64,000 nt of DNA from contig NZ_CP150170.1 in the NCBI RefSeq assembly GCF_037963865.1, positions 744,001-808,000 of the forward strand, written 5' to 3'. The position numbers were made by a program, and so were the translations under genes. Each line of letters starts with the position of its first letter. The stretch's first letter is position 1. Below are positions 7,690-16,269 of the stretch, piece by piece. The notes below the pieces were generated by a model. It searched no databases and was not told where the DNA came from. It was given only the letters and a program-made list of their open reading frames with translations. This stretch comes from Paenibacillus sp. FSL R10-2734 (lineage in GTDB: Bacteria; Bacillota; Bacilli; Paenibacillales; Paenibacillaceae).

Positions 7690-9810
7690 ATGATGCTTCA
7701 AAGTGTAGATGCAATGGATGTACTAGCTATGATTGAAAGAGTTATCGGGCCCGATAAGTCTTCCCAAATTCGTTTGGAGTCCATAGCGCAGGATAATGGT
7801 CAGGATGTATTTGAATTAGTAAGCGACAGTGGCACGGTTGTCATCAAAGGCTCCTCCGGAACAGCTTTAGCATCGGGCTTTCACTGGTATTTAAAGCATA
7901 CTTGTAAGGCACATTTATCATGGTGTGGGAATCAGCTTGAGTTGCCTGAACAATTACCTGGACTACTCGAATCCGTACGGCTCGGGACTCCTTATAAATA
8001 TCGGTACTATTTGAACTATTGTACCTACTCTTACTCGATGCCCTTCTGGGATTGGGAGCGTTGGGAACAAGAAATCGATCAGATGGCCATGAACGGCATT
8101 AACTTGGCACTTAGCATCATTGGGCAGGAAGAAGTGTGGAGAAGAACGCTGCTTCGGATAGGCTATGAGGAACAAGAGGTTTCTAAATTTGTATGTGGGC
8201 CGGCTTTCTTTGCGTGGCAGTGGATGCAGAATATGACGTCTTGGGGAGGTCCGCTGCCCGAATGGTGGTTTGAAGATCGAGCTAAATTAGCGAATGCCAT
8301 TCATCAGAGGATGTTAAGCTTAGGCATTTCGCCTGTGCTGCCGGGCTATAGTGGTATGGTGCCCCGGGGTTTCGGTGATAAATTCCCTAGTTCACAGCCG
8401 ATTGATCAAGGCAAATGGTGTAATTTTGATAGACCTTCACTCTTGCTGGTAGATGATCCGATGTATGCTACAGTGGCTACTGCTTTCTACGAGGAACAGC
8501 AAAAGCTATTCGGGACAGATATTCATTTCTATAGTGTAGATCCGTTCCATGAAGGTGGAAATACGGAGGGAATCGATTTAGCAGTGTATGCTGTTGGCGT
8601 TCAGACTGAGATGCTGCGTCATGATCCACAGGCCGTGTGGGTATTTCAGGCTTGGGAGGGCAATCCGAAAAAAGAAATATTACAGAATGTGCTTCCAGAG
8701 CAGGCATTGGTGCTCGATTTATGGTGTGAGTCACATCCGACTTGGGAGACGAATGAAGCTTTTCAGGGAATTCCTTGGGTGTGGTGTATGATTCAAAATT
8801 ATGGTGGTAAAAACGGGATGTTCGGCAACTTAGACAGAATTGCCCATGATCCCATCACTACCCTGAACAATCCGCAAGCCGGCCGAATGAGTGGAATCGG
8901 AATGGCCATGGAGGGAATTGAGACCAATCCCGTAATGTACGATCTATTGGTGGACACCGTTTGGCGCTCAGAAGCTACTGATGTTGGGGAATGGCTAGAG
9001 GGTTACATCGAACGTCGGTACGGTAAAGTCGTTCCAGCAGCACAAGAGGCTTGGAACCTCCTACGACAAAGTGTATACAACTGTAATACGATACAGCAGG
9101 GTGGGATGGAGTCCTTCATATGTGCACGTCCGTCCTTGGACCTTACCAAAGTGTCTAACTGGGGACCGACCAATGTATATTATGAGCTTGAAGAAGTGCG
9201 TCAAGCCTGCAAATCTCTGTTCAACTGTTATGAGGAATATAGCGATTCAGAAACCTATCGGTATGATCTTACGGATGTGACTCGGCAAACCTTGGCCGAT
9301 TTGTCCCGAGTCTATTATAAACGCTTCACGGATGCTTATCGGGCAGGGGATCAGGTTACATTTGAAAGACAATCAGGTCAATTTCTACAGCTGATTCGTA
9401 TGCAGGAACGTCTGCTGCGTACCTATAAACAATTTTTGCTCGGACCGTGGCTTGAAGACGCTAAGCGTATGGGTAGAACGGAAGAAGAGAAAGCACTGTT
9501 CGAATTTAATGCGAGAACACTGATCACATTGTGGGCTCCAGAGGAATCATCACAGCTCCTACACGAATATTCTCATAGAGAATGGTCTGGTCTAATCGAG
9601 AGCTTCTACTTGCCACGATGGGAAATGTTTATCTCTTCCCTTAGTAAGGCGATGTTTAATCAGACCACACCAGAACCTATCGATTGGTATGCTTGGGAGT
9701 ACAAATGGACGCAAGGTCATGAGCCATTTGCGACAGAGCCAAAGGGATCGCTGTATGAAGCGGTGAGCAGCATCATAAATACGATTTCAGAGTTTGGTAT
9801 AGCAGATTAA
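7690..9810 (+). CDS. Alpha-N-acetylglucosaminidase, glycoside hydrolase family 89
   Basis: A 706-residue GH89 enzyme (NAGLU family), which removes terminal alpha-linked GlcNAc from glycans such as heparan-type chains or mucin GlcNAc-alpha-1,4-Gal caps. It covers the usual three parts: a small N-terminal alpha/beta domain (about 1-95), the catalytic barrel (about 100-430) and a C-terminal helical domain. By family comparison the acid/base is E288 in VDPFHEGG and the nucleophile E408 in GIGMAMEGI; both are present. WVWCMIQNYGGKNGMFGN is a strong family marker. There is no signal peptide, so it should act in the cytoplasm on oligosaccharides imported by the neighbouring transporter. Confidence 0.93.
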   Translation: MMLQSVDAMDVLAMIERVIGPDKSSQIRLESIAQDNGQDVFELVSDSGTVVIKGSSGTALASGFHWYLKHTCKAHLSWCGNQLELPEQLPGLLESVRLGTPYKYRYYLNYCTYSYSMPFWDWERWEQEIDQMAMNGINLALSIIGQEEVWRRTLLRIGYEEQEVSKFVCGPAFFAWQWMQNMTSWGGPLPEWWFEDRAKLANAIHQRMLSLGISPVLPGYSGMVPRGFGDKFPSSQPIDQGKWCNFDRPSLLLVDDPMYATVATAFYEEQQKLFGTDIHFYSVDPFHEGGNTEGIDLAVYAVGVQTEMLRHDPQAVWVFQAWEGNPKKEILQNVLPEQALVLDLWCESHPTWETNEAFQGIPWVWCMIQNYGGKNGMFGNLDRIAHDPITTLNNPQAGRMSGIGMAMEGIETNPVMYDLLVDTVWRSEATDVGEWLEGYIERRYGKVVPAAQEAWNLLRQSVYNCNTIQQGGMESFICARPSLDLTKVSNWGPTNVYYELEEVRQACKSLFNCYEEYSDSETYRYDLTDVTRQTLADLSRVYYKRFTDAYRAGDQVTFERQSGQFLQLIRMQERLLRTYKQFLLGPWLEDAKRMGRTEEEKALFEFNARTLITLWAPEESSQLLHEYSHREWSGLIESFYLPRWEMFISSLSKAMFNQTTPEPIDWYAWEYKWTQGHEPFATEPKGSLYEAVSSIINTISEFGIAD

Positions 9811-9828
9811 AATGAATGAGCTTCAAGG

Positions 9829-9872
9829 GAAACAGTGTTCTAGCCAGAAAGTGGCGAGGGGGACTGTTTTTC
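9829..9872 (+). terminator. Probable terminator after the GH89 gene
   Basis: AACAGT (about 9833-9838) pairs with ACTGTT, enclosing a GCCA/TGGC inner stem, followed by a T run and CCC. The fold is imperfect but well placed. Confidence 0.5.
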
Positions 9873-9912
9873 CCGCATTTCTTGGCTGTAGTGATTTGGC
9901 TTCAGAAAACCA

Positions 9913-9940
9913 TTGAATTTAAGAATGAAGTTGATAAAAT
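9913..9940 (+). promoter_or_regulatory. Sigma-A type promoter for the YesN/YesM pair
   Basis: TTGAAT (9913-9918), a 16-base spacer and TAAAAT (9935-9940) lie 25 bases upstream of the response regulator start, so the regulators can be transcribed independently of the transporter operon. Confidence 0.55.
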
Positions 9941-9964
9941 TAGGCCATAGAGGGGAGTCCTATC

Positions 9965-10765
9965 ATGTACAGAATGCTAATAGCAGATGACAATAAATAC
10001 GAGAGAGATGGCATGAAATACTTGATCTCTAAATATAAACTTCCTTTAGAAATCAGCGAGGCCAGAAACGGCAAGGAAGCGCTGCAGATTATTGAGCAAC
10101 AGGAATTTGATCTTTTATTAACAGACATTAAAATGCCCTTTATGGATGGGCTGCAGTTAGTGAAGGCGGCCCGGGAGATCTACCCTACTATGAAAATCAT
10201 ACTTCTCAGCGGGCATAGCGAGTTCGAATATGCTAGAGTAGCTATTCCACTCAGAGTGCTTCATTATTTGTTAAAGCCCGTGGAAGCAGAAGCATTACGC
10301 AGCGTTCTGTCTGAGGTCGTTGAACAATGTGAGTTAGAGAAATCCCAGCGAAATAGCAGTGATTTGCAACCGCATACAACCATTGGAGCACCCTCCAAGT
10401 CAGAAGCGGATGGAAGCCGTTCGGCAGATAATGAATATGGCAAAAGAGCTGTAGACGAATTGATCCGTATCATCGAGAGCCAATATAACCAGGATCTAAG
10501 CTTGGAATATTTAGCGGCGAGTGTCCATCTGTCGGGCAGCTATCTTAGTCATATTTTTAAGAAAAGAACGGGCACAAGTGTGGTGAAATATATCAACCAG
10601 TATCGTATGGAAAAAGCGAAAGAATTTTTGGATCAAAGCAACTATAAGATTAACGATGTTTATAAAATGGTTGGTTATTCGGATTTTTCATATTTTGGTG
10701 TGTCCTTTAAACAGCATTTCGGACTTACGCCGACGCAATATCGGGAAAAGGTCCGTTCGTTGTGA
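9965..10765 (+). CDS. Response regulator with AraC-type DNA-binding domain (YesN-like)
   Basis: A 266-residue regulator with a receiver domain (about 1-118) whose phosphoacceptor is D54 in LLTDIKMPFMDG, then a linker and two AraC helix-turn-helices (about 160-264; YKMVGYSDFSYFGVSFKQHF is the second). YesN proteins activate neighbouring glycan-use operons. It overlaps the kinase gene by four bases (GTGA, 10762-10765), with the order regulator-then-kinase. The likely target is the upstream transporter-GH89 operon; no operator was identified. ATG 9965 follows AGAGGGGAGT. Confidence 0.93.
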   Translation: MYRMLIADDNKYERDGMKYLISKYKLPLEISEARNGKEALQIIEQQEFDLLLTDIKMPFMDGLQLVKAAREIYPTMKIILLSGHSEFEYARVAIPLRVLHYLLKPVEAEALRSVLSEVVEQCELEKSQRNSSDLQPHTTIGAPSKSEADGSRSADNEYGKRAVDELIRIIESQYNQDLSLEYLAASVHLSGSYLSHIFKKRTGTSVVKYINQYRMEKAKEFLDQSNYKINDVYKMVGYSDFSYFGVSFKQHFGLTPTQYREKVRSL

Positions 10766-12474
10766 GAGCGATCCTGACGTTTTTTCGTGATAGAAAGCTC
10801 AAAGACAAACTATTGGCCTCCTATCTTGTTGTGATCATTATCCCCATCTTAGTATTAGGAATCTATTCTTACCGGACAGCCGAATTTTATTTGAAGCAGC
10901 AGCTGATGATGGGTATGAAGAATACGGTCGAACAGATTTCGCTTAACTTGGAGCAGACCTTTGAAAAACAGAGTAATTTTATTGATTTCATGGTATTCAA
11001 CCCGATTATCAAGAAAATTATGGGCTATGAATTAGGCGATATCATGAGTTATACCAAGGAGCTAAATGAAAATATTGAGCCGACACTTTGGTACTATACG
11101 AATATTAATATGGAGTTAAAAGAAGTTAACTTCTATTCAGAATATACGGGCAAGCAGATCGGAAACTTTATCTACTCCAGTGAGCAGGTTCGAAATTTAA
11201 ATTGGTATCAATCTGCGAAGATGAGCAATCAGACGGAGTGGAGCTATGACGAGGACGTCTTATTTGTAACTCATAATATTATGAAAAGTAATAATACAAC
11301 CTTTGCTGGTGTGCTGTACGTGAGGCTGGATAAGGATCGAATATTTGAGAAAATGGATGAACTGAATACAAAGAGTGATTATGGCATCATTATTACAGAC
11401 CGCAATCAACAAGTCGTCTATTCGAGTGCAAGTAGCGGGGTTGAAGAAGAGAATATCGCAGATCATATCGTAGGTGCGAGTTCAGGACAAATCAATATTG
11501 GACATAAGGAATATTCCTTGGTCAAAAGTGATATCGAACGCCCGGGATGGACGCTTTATTATTATACACCTGTAAAAAGTATGATTGTGGATACCAGCAG
11601 TATCCTAACAGCGATGGTGTCCATCATAGTGGTGTGTATTTTAATCTTATTGCTGATTATATGGATTTTTACAAAAACGCTAGTGCAACCCATCTATAAG
11701 CTGAAAAAGAAAATAAGAGTCGTTGAAGAAGGCGACTTCGATATCCTGATTCATTCTAATTCTAAAGATGAAATTGGTGAGCTTACCAATAGCTTTGCCA
11801 GCATGGTTCGTAGGATAAAGGAATTGCTCGGGCAGGTCTATCAATCAGGCATTATGGAGAAAGAAGCGGAATTGAAGGCACTCCAAGCACAGATTAGTCC
11901 TCATTTTCTATACAATACGCTTTCAATTATTAATTGGAGGGCGGTTCAAGTGGAGGCGGAGGACATCAGCTTGGTGGTCAATGCGCTTTCGAAATTTTAT
12001 AGAACCAGTCTGAACAATGGAAAGCAATTGACGAGTATTCGAGATGAAATTCTTAATATTCAGGCTTATATCGATATTCAGTTGGCCATGCATGATGATC
12101 AGCTTTTCGATGTTACTTATCATATTGAGGAAGAGTTGTATCCTTATCAGACGATTAACTTTATTTTGCAGCCCATTGTTGAGAATGCGATCAAGCATGG
12201 TATCGATGAAAAAGAAGATGGAAAAGGCATGCTCATCATTGAAGCTTATACTTATAATGACGATATTCGGTTTGTGGTAAGTGATAATGGGAAAGGGATG
12301 GATCAGGAGCAAATCGAGCAGTTATTATATTCTAACGGAACAGGCTACGGTCTGAAGAATGTCCATGAACGAATTAAGCTGTACTATGGAGAAGCCTATG
12401 GCGTCTCTATCGAAAGTGAACTGAATGTAGGGACAAGGATATGTATTGATATTAACAAAAGGTCATTCCTATAA
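10762..12474 (+). CDS. Membrane sensor histidine kinase (YesM-like, LytS/His_kinase type)
   Basis: A 570-residue kinase: N-terminal helix (about 15-35), a large extracellular sensor region with the Cache-like features common in this family, a second helix (about 272-296), a HAMP domain, a His_kinase box ISPHFLYNTLS with the phosphorylated H381, and an HATPase domain with NAIKHGI and GKGMGYGLKN-type glycine boxes near the end. The GTG start overlaps the regulator stop. It probably senses a glycan or its binding protein outside the cell and phosphorylates the adjacent regulator. The stop lies inside the terminator stem. Confidence 0.92.
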   Translation: MRAILTFFRDRKLKDKLLASYLVVIIIPILVLGIYSYRTAEFYLKQQLMMGMKNTVEQISLNLEQTFEKQSNFIDFMVFNPIIKKIMGYELGDIMSYTKELNENIEPTLWYYTNINMELKEVNFYSEYTGKQIGNFIYSSEQVRNLNWYQSAKMSNQTEWSYDEDVLFVTHNIMKSNNTTFAGVLYVRLDKDRIFEKMDELNTKSDYGIIITDRNQQVVYSSASSGVEEENIADHIVGASSGQINIGHKEYSLVKSDIERPGWTLYYYTPVKSMIVDTSSILTAMVSIIVVCILILLLIIWIFTKTLVQPIYKLKKKIRVVEEGDFDILIHSNSKDEIGELTNSFASMVRRIKELLGQVYQSGIMEKEAELKALQAQISPHFLYNTLSIINWRAVQVEAEDISLVVNALSKFYRTSLNNGKQLTSIRDEILNIQAYIDIQLAMHDDQLFDVTYHIEEELYPYQTINFILQPIVENAIKHGIDEKEDGKGMLIIEAYTYNDDIRFVVSDNGKGMDQEQIEQLLYSNGTGYGLKNVHERIKLYYGEAYGVSIESELNVGTRICIDINKRSFL

Positions 12475-12488
12475 GGGATGACCTTTCT
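12458..12488. terminator. Bidirectional terminator overlapping the kinase stop codon
   Basis: AAAGGTCATTCCT pairs with AGGGATGACCTTT around an ATA loop. T-rich flanks serve both the kinase and the convergent LysE gene. Confidence 0.85.
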
Positions 12489-12498
12489 TTATGCTTGG

Positions 12499-13113
12499 TT
12501 ACATCTGAAAAAGCTTGTAAGCAATATACGCTGCAACGATCCAAATGATGATTGCAGAGATCTTATTAATGACCATCATGATTTTGCCGCTCGAATCTAT
12601 TTGCCCTACGGTCTTTCCTGCTACAGCTAGCCCAAAGAACCAAATCCAAGAAACAAGGATAGTCGAAACAGCAAAGGTAACTTTGTCTATGCCAGTATAA
12701 CTAAGGGAGCTAGTGCCGATAACCCCAATGGTATCCATGATCGCGTGTGGATTTAATAAAGAAACGGACATCGCAAACAGGATTTGTTTTTTTGAGGATA
12801 GTGGTGCTGCGTCTTGGGAGGAAGAGGTAGGTGTGCTTCTCCAGATGGACCATCCCATATACAAAAGAAATACAAGTCCTACAGCAAATAAAGCGGTCTG
12901 CAGAACAGGGAGGGCAAACACAAGAACGGAAACGCCTAATACCGCTAATAAAATAAGAAGGGTGTCACATAAAGCGGCTGTAATAATAACTGGAATGGCC
13001 TTTTTAAACTGTGGCTGTGAGGCGCCTTGGTTAAATACAAAGACATTTTGTGCGCCAAGCGGAAGGATTAATCCAAAGGCTAAGGCGATTCCGTGAAGTA
13101 GTGCGGCTAACAT
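12499..13113 (-). CDS. LysE/ArgO-family amino acid exporter
   Basis: A 204-residue membrane protein with about six helices and the family signature GLILPLGAQNVFVFNQG near the N-terminus, plus the conserved SLLNPHAIMDT in the middle. LysE/ArgO proteins export basic amino acids and related compounds; the actual substrate is unknown. The ATG is preceded by GGAGGAA. The gene is convergent with the YesM-like kinase and divergent from the fused kinase-regulator gene. No dedicated LysG/ArgP-type regulator is next to it. Confidence 0.88.
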   Translation of the reverse strand: MLAALLHGIALAFGLILPLGAQNVFVFNQGASQPQFKKAIPVIITAALCDTLLILLAVLGVSVLVFALPVLQTALFAVGLVFLLYMGWSIWRSTPTSSSQDAAPLSSKKQILFAMSVSLLNPHAIMDTIGVIGTSSLSYTGIDKVTFAVSTILVSWIWFFGLAVAGKTVGQIDSSGKIMMVINKISAIIIWIVAAYIAYKLFQM

Positions 13114-13248
13114 AGTTGATTCCTCCGATGATGAGTAATGCGATATAAGAGTTGATGAGTTCTGGCTAAATAATAAGTACTATCATACAATGAGGACTTT
13201 CATTTAAAAAGATGTTTAATCAGCAGTAATTACACCCTTAGTGAATAT

Positions 13249-13306
13249 GTCATCCCAACTCATGACCTTTTGTAACTAGTAAGGGCTCAAGGGGTTACAC
13301 TATAAT
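13249..13306 (+). promoter_or_regulatory. Promoter with inverted GTCAT-N8-ATGAC operator candidate
   Basis: GTCAT (13249-13253) and ATGAC (13262-13266) form an inverted repeat with an 8-base spacer. A perfect TATAAT follows at 13301-13306 with no consensus -35. The half-site is the same as those at 15549, 34731 and 39154, so binding by a NarL-family regulator is plausible. Confidence 0.45.
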
Positions 13307-13342
13307 AAAGGTCTAGTCAGCACAGTATTAGGGGGCAATTCA

Positions 13343-15130
13343 GTGTTTAATCTGGTTAAGCAGTGGTTCTGGTACGATTGGCTCGTCCTCCTGTTTCGGA
13401 TTTGTTTTTCTACTTCATTTATGATCACCATGTGTTATCTCTCGGAGGATTTTACGATTCCTTTCTGGATTGTGTTTGTATGGGGCGTGATCTCTTTTTC
13501 AGTGCCTTGGTTTTGTTTGCAGCTCCATTACAAGTATTATCTGATTGCGGAGATCCTCCTTTCGGGCGGTTTATGCTTATATTTGGCTGCTCTGTTTCCT
13601 GAATCGTATGTAACTTTTCTGCCTATCGCTTTTATGATTGCCAGCAATAGTGCACAGAAGTCCTATCGTTGGTCAGCTCCGATCACGGTTATTTTGATTC
13701 CATTTATGTTATCTAGATTGTCACAACAAATGGATGCTGTATCGATGATCCTGAACTTTGGTTTGGTGTATACGCTGGGCTTCGCTTTTCATTTACTAGT
13801 GGTTAATCACAAGCAGAGCGGAATTATTAAGGACCAGAATGTGGTCTTGGAGCAGTACATCTCACAAGTCGAGCGCATGACACTTCTGGAAGAACGAGAT
13901 CGGTTATCCAAAGATCTGCATGATACGGTGGGGCATTCTTATACTTCAATTATTATGGGGCTAGAGACTTTACGTACGGAAGTGAATACATCTGAAGGGG
14001 AACAGAAGATAGATTCCTTGTTAAAGCTAACTCGCAATGGCTTGGATGAGGTTCGTCGATATTTGCACCATGTGGGCTCTTCACAGGAATCATTGACGCT
14101 TATGCAGTCCCTGCAGAAATTAGTGGATGATTTCCAGACCTTCTCGAGGGTTAAGATTCGCCTAAGAACGTTCGGAGAGGCGTACACAGTATCCAAGCAG
14201 GCCCAAATGACTTTATACAGATGCTTGCAAGAGTCGATAACCAACGCAGTACGTCATGGTCAAGCCAGTGAAATTGTCATCAGCCTGCATTACGAAGAGA
14301 AGCAGATCCGACTGGAAGTACAGGATAATGGATTAGGCTCTGAAGACTTAAAAGCAGGATTTGGTGTGAATGCAATGAAGGAACGGGCTTCCAACTTGCA
14401 GGGCCAAGTGTATTTTTACTCTAAGCCAGGGGAAGGAACCTTAGTAACCTGTAGTTTACCAAGGCTTGAAGAGATAAAGGAGGAAATGGTTCGCCTATTA
14501 GTGGTAGATGATCAGCCTTATATCCGGGATAGTCTGCGAATTATTTTAGAGCAGGAGCCGGATTTCGAAATCATTGGGTTAGCAGAAAATGGTGAACAAG
14601 CGGTAGACTTCTGCGAGCAGGATCAACCTCACGTGGTGCTGATGGACTTAAATATGCCAGGCATGAATGGTGTGGAAGCAACCAAGCTTTTGAAGCAAAA
14701 GTGGCCAAGGGTACGAGTGTTGATCCTGACTACTTTTCAAGAAACAGATATGGCGGTCGAGGCACTGCAAAACGGGGCAGATGGCTACTTATTAAAGTCT
14801 ACCGAGCCGCAGGAGCTATTCGAAGGTATACGTCTCGTACATCGGGGTGTAAAGATGATAACACCAGCAATTACGAATGTACTGATTGATCACTATGAGA
14901 TGCATCCAGCGTCTGAAGCAAAGGCTGAGCAGAGCAATGAATATGGGCTGACCTCGCGTGAGCTGGAGATTCTAGAATGTCTCTCGAAGGGGATGCGATA
15001 TAAATCTATTGCCGCCAAATTGTATTTGTCCGATGGGACGGTGAGAAATTACGCTTCCACTATCTATGCCAAGCTGGGTGTACGGAATCGAGAAGAGGCT
15101 GTAGAGAAAGCCTTTGGCACTTCGGAATAG
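13343..15130 (+). CDS. Histidine kinase fused in frame to a NarL-type response regulator
   Basis: A single 595-residue reading frame holds a complete two-component pair. Residues 1-155 carry about five or six membrane helices; a HisKA_3 dimerisation helix follows with LSKDLHDTVGH (H193), then an HATPase domain (about 285-375). At residue 382 a full regulator begins: MVRLLVVDDQP, phosphoacceptor D435 in LMDLNMPGMNG, and a LuxR helix-turn-helix (about 536-590, LTSRELEILECLSKGM). This DesK/DesR-type pair is normally two genes. The GTG start has a GGGGG ribosome binding site. A membrane-tethered DNA-binding output would be unusual, so the internal start at 14486 may supply a free regulator. A sequencing frameshift is the alternative. 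Confidence 0.85.
   Translation: MFNLVKQWFWYDWLVLLFRICFSTSFMITMCYLSEDFTIPFWIVFVWGVISFSVPWFCLQLHYKYYLIAEILLSGGLCLYLAALFPESYVTFLPIAFMIASNSAQKSYRWSAPITVILIPFMLSRLSQQMDAVSMILNFGLVYTLGFAFHLLVVNHKQSGIIKDQNVVLEQYISQVERMTLLEERDRLSKDLHDTVGHSYTSIIMGLETLRTEVNTSEGEQKIDSLLKLTRNGLDEVRRYLHHVGSSQESLTLMQSLQKLVDDFQTFSRVKIRLRTFGEAYTVSKQAQMTLYRCLQESITNAVRHGQASEIVISLHYEEKQIRLEVQDNGLGSEDLKAGFGVNAMKERASNLQGQVYFYSKPGEGTLVTCSLPRLEEIKEEMVRLLVVDDQPYIRDSLRIILEQEPDFEIIGLAENGEQAVDFCEQDQPHVVLMDLNMPGMNGVEATKLLKQKWPRVRVLILTTFQETDMAVEALQNGADGYLLKSTEPQELFEGIRLVHRGVKMITPAITNVLIDHYEMHPASEAKAEQSNEYGLTSRELEILECLSKGMRYKSIAAKLYLSDGTVRNYASTIYAKLGVRNREEAVEKAFGTSE
14476..14488 (+). promoter_or_regulatory. Internal AAAGGAGG and in-frame ATG at the kinase/regulator junction
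   Basis: AAAGGAGG (14476-14483) precedes an in-frame ATG (14486-14488) exactly where the regulator half begins. The spacing is only 2 bases, shorter than ideal, so initiation would be weak; alternatively it is a relic of a formerly separate gene. Confidence 0.4.
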
Positions 15131-15160
15131 ACCATAACCGAATCATTTGGAATTGAGGAG

Positions 15161-15213
15161 CACCTTATTATCTATTTTCCCTTGCGGGAGTAGGTAATAG
15201 GGTGTTTTTTTAC
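15161..15213 (+). terminator. Terminator after the kinase-regulator gene
   Basis: A long imperfect stem from CACCTTATTATCTA through TTTCCC, loop TTGC, GGGAGTAGGTAATAGGGTG, then TTTTTT. Confidence 0.85.
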
Positions 15214-15270
15214 GTAAAAGCAAGGATCGATCAATGATTAATTAACTAGTCACTACAACCGGCGAATAAA

Positions 15271-15448
15271 CCTGCGAAAATACATTTTTTAAGGATACGA
15301 GGAGAGCTAAAGCATTAATTGCTGCAAATCTACTGCTATTCTTACGCCAGGAGAAGCTTTTGAGCCCTAAGTGAAGATATGCCTGTACATTTGCAGTTTT
15401 AGAACTTCATGAAGCAGATATCTTTACAAGGAGCTGTATTTTTGCAGG
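15271..15448. repeat. Symmetric intergenic repeat: two direct plus two inverted copies, about 51 bp apart
   Basis: The 519-base gap 15131-15649 has no gene that I can see. It holds four copies of a motif like CTGCAAAnnTACWG: CCTGCGAAAATACA (15271-15284) and CTGCAAATCTACTG (from 15322) on the plus strand, then the inverted forms ending at 15396 (ATTTGCAG) and TGTATTTTTGCAGG (15435-15448). The outer pair matches at 13 of 14 bases. Spacing within each pair is about 51 bases. This is a REP/MITE-like element of unknown function. Confidence 0.65.
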
Positions 15449-15548
15449 CTTCCTCTAATCCAGCCGAAGGTATGGATGTTTAAGTGGGAATAACATTTTC
15501 AATGTAGGATGTGAGCCGAAAGATCATGAGCGTTTTGTGTGGAATAAC

Positions 15549-15560
15549 TGTCATATGACA
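15549..15560. promoter_or_regulatory. Palindrome TGTCATATGACA, operator candidate
   Basis: A perfect 12-base palindrome about 90 bases upstream of the sensor-domain gene. The identical 12-mer occurs at 39154-39165 ahead of the giant kinase gene. Confidence 0.5.
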
Positions 15561-15649
15561 TTATGGCACTGGCCGATTTTACATGAGGAGCATTAGCATA
15601 GGAGCTGCGTAGATGAACAATTTTTGATTGCAGAGAGGGAGAGAAGAGC

Positions 15650-16246
15650 ATGAATCAAATGATCCGCAAACATGTGAGAAATTTCTGTTTTTTACTAATT
15701 ACTTTTGCCACCGGGCTATTTTACTTTTGCTTTTATTTGGTGGGCATCACCTTTGGGGTTGCAATGTCCTTTACCTTAGTAGGGATTCCGATCCTTTATT
15801 ATGTCTTACGTACTACTGAGCTTTTTTTACAGCATGAGCGAATTCGAACGAAGGTCTATACGGATATCTCTGTTCGCACGATCCCAACCCGATCTGAAGA
15901 AGAAGGCAGCTTGTGGGAGAAGGTTAAGACGACGTTGCTTGATGAGCATAACTGGAGAGCAATTATAGGGTTGATGCTGCAACTTGGAATTGGAATGCTC
16001 AGTCTCATATGTGCAACTCTTTTTTACTTGGCCCCTATTATTCTCTTGTTCGCACCTGTCTTGTACTTACTCGACATCTCTTCTATATCGTTATTCGGGA
16101 TAGAAAATAAGACGCTCAATATCTCGCTTATCTTCATGCTGTTAGGTGCAATATTCCTATGGCTAGGTGCTTATCTCGGCAACGGCTTGGTAAAGATGAT
16201 CGGCAGGTATACGCGGCGTTTAGTGAAGGATTTTTCTAGAAAATAA
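15650..16246 (+). CDS. Free-standing 'putative sensor' domain membrane protein
   Basis: A 198-residue protein made almost entirely of the putative-sensor domain (Pfam Sensor type): paired hydrophobic segments near residues 12-50, a soluble stretch (about 65-100, with LWEKVKTTLLDEHNWRAI), and two more helix pairs (about 108-150 and 160-182). In other Gram-positives this domain is usually the N-terminal input of a histidine kinase; here it stands alone, about 500 bases after the fused kinase-regulator. It probably forms an operon with the next two genes (23 bases, then an overlap). A role in envelope sensing is inference. Confidence 0.7.
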   Translation: MNQMIRKHVRNFCFLLITFATGLFYFCFYLVGITFGVAMSFTLVGIPILYYVLRTTELFLQHERIRTKVYTDISVRTIPTRSEEEGSLWEKVKTTLLDEHNWRAIIGLMLQLGIGMLSLICATLFYLAPIILLFAPVLYLLDISSISLFGIENKTLNISLIFMLLGAIFLWLGAYLGNGLVKMIGRYTRRLVKDFSRK

Positions 16247-16269
16247 ACTTTAATAAGAAAGAGGGAAAA

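Noticed and set aside
15131..15649. Small protein-coding gene in the 519-base gap
   Set aside because: Short open frames lack ribosome binding sites and coincide with the inverted repeat element.
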